Origin: Peltaster fructicola
Taxonomy: Eukaryota > Ascomycota > Dothideomycetes
Assembly (NCBI GenBank): GCA_001592805.2
Contig: CP051141.1
Location: 1,302,001 to 1,366,000, forward strand
DNA length: 64,000 nt
Direction of reading: 5' to 3'
The position numbers and the translations under genes were made by a program. The stretch's first letter is position 1, and each line of letters starts with the position of its first letter. Below the pieces are notes generated by a model. The model was not told where the DNA came from. It saw only the letters and a program-made list of their open reading frames with translations, and ran no database searches. Positions 1 to 10,287 of the stretch are shown here, piece after piece.

Positions 1-2513
1 GCATTACTGGCGATTTGAGGAGTGCCGTCGAGGTATACGACCATTACAAGGAGCTCGCTCTGCTACACAACACTGGCAAGGCAGATATTCAGCGCCAGGA
101 CAATAATGTGTATGCTGCACTCATCAGAGCGTACGGCACTGCGGATCGTCTGAAAGGCGGTCTCAAGTTCCTATCTGATGTGCAGGCAGCCACGACAGAC
201 CCGATCGAGCTCAAGAAGCTTCGAGAAGTCGTTGCAATCGACGCACTGCTCCCGCTCGCTCTGAAGGACACTACGTTGAGGAACGCTTTCGATTTGATTG
301 CTTCGTTGGAGGGCACAGCACACAAAAACGCCCTGACAATCACAACAGTTCATGCAGCTGACAACAACCTGCTGGAGCAGAGTACTGTCGCCTTTGACAT
401 GCTCGCGGGCGCCTCGCAAGACCTAGTAGACCCATCTTTGGCCATGCTTGCAATGCACGTCAGGAATGGCAACGTGGAGGCTGCTGAGCCATATTGGCGT
501 ATCATCGAGGCAGCGCCAGCTACTCCTGCATTCATCGAGCCAGCTACCATGCGCACGATAGCATTGATCAGCATGGGCCAGGCTGAACGTGGTCTACGAC
601 AAGCTCGCCGCATCTTCTCACGCATTCGCGATGCACAACCAGAGAGTGCCATCGTTGAGAGCTCTGAGCAGATTGCAGAGGCCGTCGAGGTCATTGGCAA
701 TTTCATGTTGCGAAACAACCTTTCTGCACAATCTGACGCCAGTGTGGAATTACTTCGGGCAATGGTCGAAAATGGAGGCCTGATAGGCACCATTACAGAT
801 CATTTCATGGCACGCTTTGGACCCGAACAGATCTCCCGCTTCTCCGCTGCTGACCTTGAGTTGGTTCTCAGGATACAGGCTGGTGCCATTGTAAATGAGA
901 CTTCCGCAGACATTGCTGCACCTGCTCGCTTTGCTTGCTTGTTGGAGAACATTGTTGCTAAGTCGATAATGCCCTCAGCTGAAACCGAGACAATCATCGA
1001 GAGGACACTCATCAACCTCGACAAGAATGAGCTGTCAACACTCTGGCACAACTACAGATATCCACCATCACCGATGTTCACCACGCCTAGCTTCGCCTCA
1101 CCGATCTACACACCTCGCCCAGTCGCCGAGGATTCCTTTGACCCATACATGAGCAAGACCGACATCAAGGGTTCCAACTCGATCAATGAGTTGCTCGAGC
1201 GTCCTCAAGGTCGACGGCTGGCCGAAGCTCTGACAAAATTCCGCAACATGCGTCGCATCGGTCGAGTCCCAAGAATGTTCACCTACGGCAAACTCATTGA
1301 GAGTGCTGCCAAGGAGAACAATCTTAGCCTAGCTCACGAGATTCTCGAGTTGGCAAAGCAGGACGTGCCATTTGACGCAACGTATCGCGTTGTCCGCTTC
1401 GGTTGGCAGCAGATCCTCGACCATATGGTCGCTGGTTGTCTGACACTCAATCGACGTGATCTTGCAGCTCAATATCACCAGGACCTTCGAAGCATGGGCG
1501 CCGCTCCTTCGGCGAACACATTCGGACTGTACATCACCACCTTGAAGGAGAACACCAAGACGTTCGACGAAGCCACGGAGGCAGTAAAGATCTTCCACCA
1601 AGCCAAGGCTGAAGGCGTCGAGCCGTCCTCCTTCTTGTACAACGCACTGATTGGCAAGCTCGGCAAAGCACGTCGCATCGATGACTGCCTCTTTTACTTC
1701 GCTGAGATGCGTAGTCTTGGTGTTCGCCCTACCAGCGTCACCTATGGCACAATCGTCAACGCTCTCTGCCGTGTGAGTGACGAGAAGTTCGCAGAGGAGA
1801 TCTTCGAGGAGATGGAAGCTTGCACGAACTACAAGCCACGACCAGCACCATATCACTCTCTCATGCAGTACTTCCTCACTACCAAGCGTGATCGTGTCAA
1901 GGTACTGAGCTACTACGAGAGGATGCGCAGCCAACGAATCGAGCCGACCATGCACACTTTCAAGCTTCTGATCGATGCTCATGCCACCCTGGAGCCAATC
2001 AACATGTCTGCTGCCAGAGATGTTCTTGACGAGATAAAGAACTGTGGTTTCCAGCCTGAGGCTGTGCACTGGGCAGCGCTGATACACGCTCAAGGTTGTG
2101 TCAAGCACGACATGGATGGTGCACGAAAGATGTTTGACGAAGTCGTGTCCTCTGGTCAACTTCGCTTACAACCATGCCTTTACCAGGCAATGTTTGAGTC
2201 GTTGAACGCCAACCACGAGTCAGCACAATGCGAGGCTCTTCTCGCCGATATGTCTGCACGACGAATCGAGTACACGCCATACATCGCCAATGCTTTGATT
2301 CACGGCTGGACTTCTGAGAACAACATCACGAACGCCAGGGCAGCTTTTGACAGGGTCAAGGTTGACAAGAGAGAGCCGAGCACATATGAGGCTATGGTCA
2401 GGGCTTACTTAGCTGTCGAAGACCGCGAGAGCGCTAGAACCATCGTTCGCGAAGCACTCAGTCGAGGCTATCCATCAGCTGTGGCTGCGAAGATTGCCGA
2501 GCTGGTGCGCTGA
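1..2513 (+). CDS. Mitochondrial pentatricopeptide repeat (PPR) protein, 5' truncated by window edge
   Basis: The frame is open from the first bases of the window, so the true start lies upstream; at least 836 residues are present. The C-terminal half (about residues 410-830) contains successive ~35-residue helical hairpins of PPR type, for example around the segments SSFLYNALIGKLGKARRIDD and TSVTYGTIVNALCRVSDEKF, each ending with the typical G-V/I-x-P. The N-terminal half is alpha-helical and repeat-like but degenerate. Fungal PPR proteins of this size (Cya5/Dmr1-like) bind organellar transcripts and act in mitochondrial RNA stability or translation; that role is inferred from the family, and no targeting peptide can be seen because the N terminus is missing. 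No intron is needed in the visible part. Stop at 2511-2513. Confidence 0.88.
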   Translation, partial: ITGDLRSAVEVYDHYKELALLHNTGKADIQRQDNNVYAALIRAYGTADRLKGGLKFLSDVQAATTDPIELKKLREVVAIDALLPLALKDTTLRNAFDLIASLEGTAHKNALTITTVHAADNNLLEQSTVAFDMLAGASQDLVDPSLAMLAMHVRNGNVEAAEPYWRIIEAAPATPAFIEPATMRTIALISMGQAERGLRQARRIFSRIRDAQPESAIVESSEQIAEAVEVIGNFMLRNNLSAQSDASVELLRAMVENGGLIGTITDHFMARFGPEQISRFSAADLELVLRIQAGAIVNETSADIAAPARFACLLENIVAKSIMPSAETETIIERTLINLDKNELSTLWHNYRYPPSPMFTTPSFASPIYTPRPVAEDSFDPYMSKTDIKGSNSINELLERPQGRRLAEALTKFRNMRRIGRVPRMFTYGKLIESAAKENNLSLAHEILELAKQDVPFDATYRVVRFGWQQILDHMVAGCLTLNRRDLAAQYHQDLRSMGAAPSANTFGLYITTLKENTKTFDEATEAVKIFHQAKAEGVEPSSFLYNALIGKLGKARRIDDCLFYFAEMRSLGVRPTSVTYGTIVNALCRVSDEKFAEEIFEEMEACTNYKPRPAPYHSLMQYFLTTKRDRVKVLSYYERMRSQRIEPTMHTFKLLIDAHATLEPINMSAARDVLDEIKNCGFQPEAVHWAALIHAQGCVKHDMDGARKMFDEVVSSGQLRLQPCLYQAMFESLNANHESAQCEALLADMSARRIEYTPYIANALIHGWTSENNITNARAAFDRVKVDKREPSTYEAMVRAYLAVEDRESARTIVREALSRGYPSAVAAKIAELVR

Positions 2514-2763
2514 AGACATTCTACAACAATTTGATTTGCATTTAGCGATGGAGTTTTCTGATTTGGGATTTCTTTGATGCCTGGGATGTGCGTGGCACTC
2601 GGCATGTTGGTCAGGTCGTGGAACGGTGCATTGATGTGCGACGGCTCTTGTGTATACTATTCGGAAGATACCCCTCCTCTCTGCTCATGCCAGTCATTCA
2701 TCAGCAAACGACTGGCTATGAGGTTTCGTATGAAGCATCTGAAATCCTTTGCTTGATTACCTG

Positions 2764-5700
2764 TCAGTATGCTCCTGCTCGTGATTCCCAGCCTGGCTGG
2801 GGGCTCGCTACCACAACGCCATATCCAGATTGTATAGCAGGACCGCTGATCAGACTGAAGCCATCGGTGTGAGCACCACCGCTCTCAAGTGCCCAAAGAC
2901 TCACGGCGACGTAGTTGTTGCCACGAGGGTTGAGGATACCCGGTGGGACTGGGAAGGTGTCTTGTGGTCCAACATTGTGTACATACTTTCCGTATTGGTA
3001 GCCGTTCACGAAGATCTGGCATCGGTATGATGTGACATGCTGTGTGGTCTGGTTGCCTTGTCCTTCTGTCGCGTTGCCGAAAGAGAAGGACAATGGCACA
3101 TCATAGCCTTCAGGGATGTTCAGGTCGAAGGTTGTGGCATAGAAAGCCACACCGGCCTGTTGAATCCCAGCATTTGGTCCTTTGCTAGACGACCAGTTTG
3201 CGATCGGGGCGCCGGGAAGGTGGTAGCCCTGCCTTTCGGCGAAGAGCGCTCCTTCATTCAATGGTCCACGGGACTTGTCGACGTAGTTCTCTCCGTGTAG
3301 GTTGCCAGTCAGCCTCCACGAGAGATCAGACTTGACGTGGCCGGACAAGTTGTAGTCTAAGACACCTCGAGGATTCTTCATCGTCTCAGATCCGACCGTA
3401 TAGTCTTCATCTAGTCCGGTGTGGTCGATCAGGATGGTGAGTACATACGTGCTGCCAGTCTTGAGCTTGGTTGGTAGGTTGTATGTGTCCGTGTACTCAT
3501 TGTATCTGTCGGCACCATTGAACGAAGCAACAAACGTATTGTTGAGCCACACTGAATGACCATATGCGTAGCCACCAGAAGTTGAAAGGGTGATGGTGGT
3601 CTCGTTACCATTCGCGAGGAATGTGCCACGATACAACAGAGAACCGGCGTTATAGCCATAATCACTTGCGTACAGGGACCGTGGCGTAGTCAGTGGGCGG
3701 ATCGTGTTGTTGGTGTAGGTCAGGTCTGCTTTCGTCCACAACGAGTCGTCGTACCCTGGTCTGATCTCTGGCAGACTATCGAGCACTTTCCATTGCTGAG
3801 AAGAAAGATCTGGTAGTGAGATGGTGGGTTGCTTATAATCTGCTTGCGCAGTGACGATACCATCTTCATTACACTCGAAAGAGATCGTTTGACCGTTCCA
3901 CGTAAGAGACTTGAGGTTCTGAGGGGCGCCAATCACCTCGATTGGTGATGTTGCGTTGAGGTCGCCTGTCAGATGCAACTCGTTGCCCTGTACCTTGACC
4001 GTTCTGAGCAAGTAATCTGTCTTGATGATAGGTGCTGAGCGGGATGTGGTCGCATTGGTGTGATTGCCAGAGACTGGGCTGCTTGGCAGATCGATCACCC
4101 AGTACTTGTATGCAGTGTTGCGATCTCAAAAGTCAGTACTCCATATGTCAACCTTCGCCTGTGACTTACCGACGATATGGATATCCAGGCTTTGGAATCT
4201 TACGATCCGTCGTTGAGGACTCGTTGTGAAGTTGATAATGGTGCTGTTCTGTGTCTGTTTTGTGCTGAGAGCAGGGCCTGCCATGACTTGACAATCCAAG
4301 CGAGGTCCTGATACTGCAAGCTCGTGCTGCTCATTGGGACCTCCATAGATGATGAGAACCCGACGATCGCCATACTGCTTCCAGGTGAAAATCTCTGCGG
4401 TCGAGTAGAGGATATCGGTGCCGCCAACATCGTAGTCGACAACGTGGAACTTGCTATCCCTTCCATGTAAAGATAGCTGTCCTCCAAGCTGTGGTACTGT
4501 GATAGAACCATGACTAGTTGGAAGTGTAATGTTGTAGTCCGTGGTGTCCAACGACTCGTATCGAGCATGTCGGACGATGAAGAACTTCGTGCGTGTGTCG
4601 AACAGTGCAGATGTAGCTAGGTCAACGTTACCAGTGTATGAGGCGTTTGCATTTGTGTTGTTTTGTGGGATCGCAGTCAGGAACGCTGGTGATGCCATAA
4701 GGAAGTTTGCTTGGAGCTTCGTCTCGCTGTATTTCTCTCGAGAAACCAGACGATCTTCCGATATTTGAGCAGCGTAATCATATGAGGTGTACTAGCAAGC
4801 CAGTCAGCACATGTAGTGTCGAAGTGTATCAGTACTAACACCACCGGGGTGACCAAGGTTGCCCCAATTCGTCTAATACTTATCAGCCTAAGACCGATCA
4901 CTATACCGGCATACTCACTCCACCGAAGGACATGTAGGTGTTGAATATTGTGACTGAGCAATTAGTCAGCAAGTTGTACGTTCTACACCACTCCTCACAC
5001 ACCTCCAAAAGAGAAGTCATTCTTGAAGAACACCCTCTCGAACTCATACCCAATTAGCTCAAGACACTTTGCGAAGCCAGAGCCTCCCCAGGGGTCGAAA
5101 GAGCCGCCCTGAAACTCAACAATTGAGTTCGGTGTGCTTGGACTCTGCATCGTATGATTTCTGCCATAGTCGGTGGGCAGCTTGCCAACCGGCCATGTAG
5201 AAGGGTTGGCACAATCGAAGCCTGGTAGTTGTTAGCCACCTTCTCATTTGATTTCACGGTCGCCCACCAAGAGGATAACCATCATAGCCATAGATGTCCA
5301 CGCCAGAAGGGGTTCCAGGTGTGAAATGACCTTGAGGAGAGGCGTCGTTCTCGATTAGTGGGACCACAATCCCGGCCTTGCGTAGCTGGTCTTCGACGTA
5401 GCCGAAGTACACTGGATCGGGGAAGAGAGTGTTGTTGGAGCTCACAGTGTACTCGTTCTCGGGTTGACACAGTATTATGGGACCGCCATTTGTGATTTGA
5501 GCTTTTGCCAAAGTAGCGCCGACTTTGGCCATGTAGAGATCGGTGGCCGCGAGATACTGCGGGTCACGAGTGCGTAGGATCGCAGGAATGCGCTGGAACC
5601 ACCCTGGGTAGCCACCTACGACGCGTCAGCGAGTGTAGCTCAACGAGTCATCAGTACACACCTCCGCTTGCTTCAGCATTGATATACCTGGTCGCTGTCA

Positions 5701-6192
5701 GTTGACAGTCCACTCACGTCTTAGACAAGCTTACGGTCCAGGTCGTGCTAGGAGATAGATGCCAGCAATCTGTGCTGCCTCGAAGAACGGCTCGAGGGCG
5801 AATATACCTTCAGCAATGTAATCACCTCTGGTTCCTTCGACCAACGCAAAGTCGACGTAGAATGAAACGCAGTTATAGCCCATAGCCTTGATCTTCTGGA
5901 AGACATCTAGCCAGAGACCTGGTACAGGAAGTCGAAATGAGTGAAACTCTCCCGACCAGAGCATTAGGCGCTCTCCTCGGATAAGGAGGGAATGCTGTTG
6001 CATGAATTAGACGCATTCATGACCCTGAAGTCAACTCACTTCGTCCCATGTTACTATATCTTGCAGTGGTGCTCGTTTGTATGGGTGCACTTTGAGCTTT
6101 GGCTGCGAGCCCAGCGGCGTTGCTAAGGCCGTGGCAAAGCAGATCGAAAGAGCTGCCAGCAACAGAAGTTTGACAATGCTGTTGTGATGCAT
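2764..6192 (-). CDS. Secreted GH35 beta-galactosidase, nine exons
   Basis: Hydrolyses terminal beta-galactosides of plant cell-wall polysaccharides or lactose outside the cell. The ATG at 6192 opens a signal peptide ([20 protein letters not shown]). Exons can be followed through introns at 6039-5995, 5734 onward, a 26-nt exon near 5.67 kb, and further introns near 5.6, 5.25, 5.0, 4.9 and 4.8 kb, with the last at 4169-4125. The catalytic barrel holds the acid/base Glu in [13 protein letters not shown] and the nucleophile Glu in [15 protein letters not shown], and the family motif [14 protein letters not shown] is reassembled only after splicing. The remainder matches the Ig-like and jelly-roll domains of fungal GH35 enzymes, giving roughly 1000 residues, the usual length. 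A TATA-like motif lies about 65 nt upstream. Which LacA-E paralogue this is cannot be told by eye. Confidence 0.93.
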
Positions 6193-6256
6193 GGTGGCTC
6201 GATGCTCTGTCAGTGCTACATTTGACTCCTTACCATCTTCGCGGAGTAGTCTACCA

Positions 6257-6264
6257 CACTTATA
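6257..6264 (-). promoter_or_regulatory. TATA-like element of the GH35 gene
   Basis: TATAAGTG on the minus strand, about 65 nt upstream of the GH35 start codon. Position and sequence fit a fungal TATA element; no experimental support. Confidence 0.4.
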
Positions 6265-6966
6265 GACTGCCCAGCAGACAGCATCATCGTTCAGGGCCGG
6301 TCAACAAGAGATCGTCGAGAAACATTGTGGATCGATGTCGTAAATGCGAGGTGGAGCCGACGGTTGTGCTCCCTCTGGTATCGAACACCTTCCGAAAGGA
6401 CTCTTGCGTTTGCGGGGTCAAGAGTGGTCTAGCATGCGTTTGCCGATCGCTCTGCTGCAGATCTGTGTAGTTGATGAGCACCGCGCTGCCCGCGAGCATG
6501 TCACAGTGTAATGATCTCTTGATTGCAGATGTGGTCCTCTAGAGCGTGGCTGTCATCTCCGGTGGGACGTTGGAGTATCAGTCGAATGCATTCCGCGGCA
6601 CTTCCGGTCTGCGAGTTTACTGTCGTCGATACGTTTCTGTCTTCTCTTCGCCGAGTTGTGATAATTGGAGGAAAGCGTACCTCTTGTATGCCGGCAATGC
6701 GAGTCCAGTGCCACGTAGGTATATCTGCAACAGTCATTAGTGGCATTCGCAGGACTTTCCTTTGGCTGCTTCAAGTCGAGTAAGGTGAAATCTTGACACT
6801 GTAACACTGCGTTTGCTATTTGATGTTGTACAGCTTCTCGCACTCCATTCGACGGGTTTGGTCGTATAAGTAGTCGTCTAGGTGCTGAGTGAATGACTTG
6901 ACGTACGCCCCTCTTCGCACCGAAGCACCTGTCCGAGCATTCAGATCGCCGACAAGTCTTGTTCTA
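6265..6966. other. Intergenic region between GH35 and UMP1
   Basis: About 700 bases without a supportable gene. It holds the GH35 promoter on the right-hand side of that gene and the UMP1 3' flank. Short open frames exist on both strands but none shows a domain, a plausible splice pattern or a composition like the neighbours. Confidence 0.6.
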
Positions 6967-7488
6967 TCACCAATTCATCTTCTGTCGCGTCTCGATCTCG
7001 GAATGGAAGTCCAGAGCCAATGATTCGTTCATCTCGCCGGTGTAAATGTCCTCCCACGCAATCTCACAGTCCCTCCCTTGTAGAATCTCGCTGTGGACGT
7101 TTGCACTGCCCTGTCCTGCTCCGAGAGCTGCTGGTCGCCACTCACCAGCCGAAACGATTTGGAGTTCCATCTGTCGTTTCACAGGCTCTGCGATTCCATA
7201 GTGACGTCTAAGCATTTCCATCTTCAAAGATTCCTGTTGTTTACGCCATGCGACTAATCGTGATTCGAGAGGGTGTGTGGAACTGGTTTGGGATGTTGTA
7301 AGCTCAGCTGTGTCAGCTTTGAGGGAAGGAGAAAGGTTGCGGCGGAGAGTGTCCGGGAGTCCAGGTGCTGAAGGAGCGCTCAACGTAGACTTTGTGGAAT
7401 TTGAGTGAGCAGCAGCCGGTACAATACGCATTGCCTATAGGAGGAGGTGAGAAAGGCGAGACGATCGAGAGCTGTTCGAGCATACCAT
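6967..7488 (-). CDS. ump1: Proteasome maturation factor UMP1 (POMP)
   Basis: Chaperone of 20S proteasome assembly, degraded inside the finished particle. The protein starts RIVPAAAH, has SAPGLPDTLRRNLSPS, the family block HPLESRLVAWRKQQESLKME followed by MLRRHYGIAEPVKRQMELQI, then GEWRP and a C-terminal GRDCEIAWEDIYTGE, all in the order known for fungal Ump1. Two starts are possible. The ATG at 7431-7429 gives MRIVP directly. A spliced start uses an ATG at 7488-7486 followed at once by a GTATGC donor and an intron 7485-7435, giving M-A-MRIVP. I favour the spliced form because Ump1 usually has one or two residues before RIVP and the splice sites are good, but I cannot prove it. About 156 residues, normal for the family. 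Confidence 0.93.
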
Positions 7489-8273
7489 CTTGACAGAGCT
7501 TGAGCTATGAAGCTGTAGGTTATTGTGGTTGTCCCAGCGGTGGCTTTACTTCAAGCACAAGTAGGACGCGTCGTGGAATCTTAATGACAGGAAGCAGATC
7601 TGGTGTTGTCTGACGAATAACAAGAGATGCGTTGTGTCGTGATAGTGATATGTTAACGGTAGGCAGCGTAGGTGACGAGTGAAGCTGCTCGCAGCTCATG
7701 AATCATGCAGGTTAGTCTCTTAGTCATCATCCTGACTCGTGTATCATCGTGCGTCACTGCCATCGTCTCACTTTCATACATGTACTCTCGGTGGTGTTCA
7801 CGCTCTACATCTCAGCAACGACAGCTGACAGCTGCATAGCTGTTTACTTGTGAAACGGCAACGTGTGCATGATGCGTCATTTCTGGCTTCAGTCTCAATA
7901 GGCACTTCTACACGGAATCCACGATCATCCAACAACACACACCATGGTGCTCGCAAGCCCAAAGAATTGCAAAGGCAGGCAGGTCAGAGACCCACCAGAG
8001 AAGCATCTTTGTGGAGGTAAGGACAGTCTACGCAGCCATCGAGACCTCTGTCGACGGTCATGCGTCTTTAGCCACGAAACCTAGATGATTACTATAGCGT
8101 AAGACACTTGACTACATTCTACACGACACCGAAGCCGCCAACATCAGAGCTGCTGATGCCGGCATGCCAGCTACCTGCCATGACAGTCCTGATGGCATGC
8201 CCGATAAGATTTCAGAGTAAAATGCTCCTGAAACGCTCTTCTACTTCCGCTTGATCCGCATCCCGGCGTACTC
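7489..8273. other. Divergent intergenic region between UMP1 and the MFS transporter
   Basis: About 800 bases carrying both promoters. I see no conserved coding frame, repeat or RNA gene. UMP1 promoters in yeast carry a PACE element (GGTGGCAAA); I did not find an exact copy. Confidence 0.55.
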
Positions 8274-8280
8274 TATATAG
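8274..8280 (+). promoter_or_regulatory. TATA box of the MFS transporter gene
   Basis: TATATAG, 79 nt upstream of the transporter ATG at 8359. A strong TATA box is typical of inducible rather than housekeeping fungal promoters, in keeping with a regulated exporter. Confidence 0.55.
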
Positions 8281-8358
8281 GGTCGGCGCAAGTTTGCTTT
8301 AACGGAATATCAATGTACCTCAACAGTTGAAGACTGCAGCAAGAGTGTCACACACAAT

Positions 8359-9995
8359 ATGAGTGATCAGATGGAAGAACTAAAGGCTCGTCCTTATGCT
8401 GACTGGCTACCGATGGGCGGTGGCCGCAGTCATCCTCGAGACACACCAGAGGCTGCTGACTACGTTGTCGAGTTCGATGGTTCAGATGATCCATGTCATC
8501 CACGGAACTGGCCTACTGGAAGAAAGTGAGGGTGCACGACACATGGTACGATAGTCAACTAAGACAAAACAGAGCACTCATCGCCATTATCGCTTGCCTT
8601 GGGAGTTTCGTGGCTTGCTTCGACAGTGCTATCTTTGCTGCTGGTGCTGAGGAAGCCAGCCAGGAACTCCACGTCAGCTCCGAAGTGATTGCTTTGGGCA
8701 CCAGTCTCTTCGTCCTCGGCTTCAGTTTTGGTCCCTTATTTGCACCAATGTCAGAGATGGTGGGACGACGCTGGCCACTCCTAATCAGTATGATCGGGAC
8801 ATCGATCTTCGCCATAGGTTGTGCAACCGCTAAGGACATTCAGACACTGCTCATATGTCGCTTCTTCTCTGGCGTCTTTGGATCGAGCCCACTATGTGTT
8901 GCACCAGGTGTGCTGGCCGACTTGTACAACAGCACTTATCGAGGAGTAGCTGTATCTCTATATGCTCTTACTGTATATGGAGGACCATTCCTTGGACCAG
9001 TCATTGGTGCTCAGCTCGCAACAAGCTCTCTCGGATGGCGATGGTCTCTGTATCTGCCGGCCATTCTTGGCTTCCTGAATGCCATCCTCTTGATCGTGCC
9101 ATACAAAGAGACATTCCCTGCATCCATACTGGTCCAGAAGGCGATCAGACTCCGCAAACAGACTAGAAACTGGGCGATACATGCTGAGCATGAGAGGCTG
9201 GAATTCGACATTTATGCCATGATCGGCAAGTATTTCACTCGACCTTTACGGCTTCTGATCACAGAACCTATCGTGTTGCTGATATCAATGTACATGTCGT
9301 TCATCTACGGCCTCGTATATGCTTTTCTAGCAGCTTTGCCATACACGTTCGAGCACACTTACAATATGGACGTGAGATCGAGCAATCTACCTTTCTTGGC
9401 CCTCCTACTGGGAGTGACTCTTTCCGTATCATTCATCCTCAGTCAGCAGCGTGGGTATGCGCACAAGCTGCAAGAGAACAACGGCAAGTCAGTGCCAGAA
9501 TGGCGATTGCCTCCTGTCATCATTGGAGGCGTTCTCTTCCCGATAGGTCTGTTCTGGTAAGTCAGTGTGCTGGTCTCATTTCTAAAGCTGACATCAGCAC
9601 AGGTTCGCCTGGACTGCGTATTCGCAGGACATCCACTGGATGGTACCGGTGGTATCTTGTGTCCTCATTGGATTTGGCCTTCTTTGCATCTTCTTGCCTT
9701 GCTTCAATTATTTGATTGATGCATATCTACCAGTGTAAGTGATGTGGTTGCCCAACAAAGTGTAATACTGATTGCAAGTAGGGCTGCATCTGCTGTTGCA
9801 GCAAACGTGATGCTTCGATCTGCTGTGGCGGCTGCCTTTCCATTGTTCTCGAGACAGCTATTCGCGAATCTTGGTGTACAGTGGGCTGGTACTCTGCTCG
9901 GTTGTCTGGCAACGGTGATGGTGCCAATACCGATCTTGTTCAGAATGTACGGTGCACGACTGAGAGCCAAGAGCAACTATCTGGTGCAAGACTGA
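8359..9995 (+). CDS. MFS drug:H+ antiporter-type transporter (DHA1-like)
   Basis: Plasma-membrane proton-coupled exporter of small molecules. Four exons (8359-8525, 8564-9556, 9603-9734, 9782-9995) give about 500 residues and 12 predicted membrane segments. A cytosolic N terminus ends in the family mark [10 protein letters not shown] just before TM1. Between TM2 and TM3 lies a DHA1 motif A variant ([13 protein letters not shown]), and between TM4 and TM5 the motif C-like stretch [40 protein letters not shown] precedes it. These marks resemble the FLU1/TPO1 polyamine and azole-efflux branch; the substrate is unknown. It is convergent with the Zn2Cys6 regulator (292 bp between stop codons), so a regulator-transporter relation is possible but not shown. 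Confidence 0.9.
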
Positions 9996-10287
9996 TAGAC
10001 TTGATGTTCTCAGCGGCAGCACTCTCCTATACGTGCGACTTGTTCCAGGGGCCAGCTCCGTGCATCAGAGCCTCAAGGTCTCCTGCAAGATCACGTTTCG
10101 GTGATCGCCAGCAGTATTCGACGACTGTTGTGGGATACATTAAAGGTGGAGTCAGAGCATCGAGGCTGCGAGATCTTCTAATCCCAAATCTCGCAGTCAG
10201 GTGCAATGCGCAGTTCTCACAGCCAGGCCAGGGATGATCCGACCAACTTCATGTGAGCACCAACAAGCAAGGGGGTCTATGGCCACG

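Noticed and set aside
1329-2159. 276-codon minus-strand frame opposite the PPR gene
   Set aside because: Shadow of the PPR coding strand; no domain and no start context.
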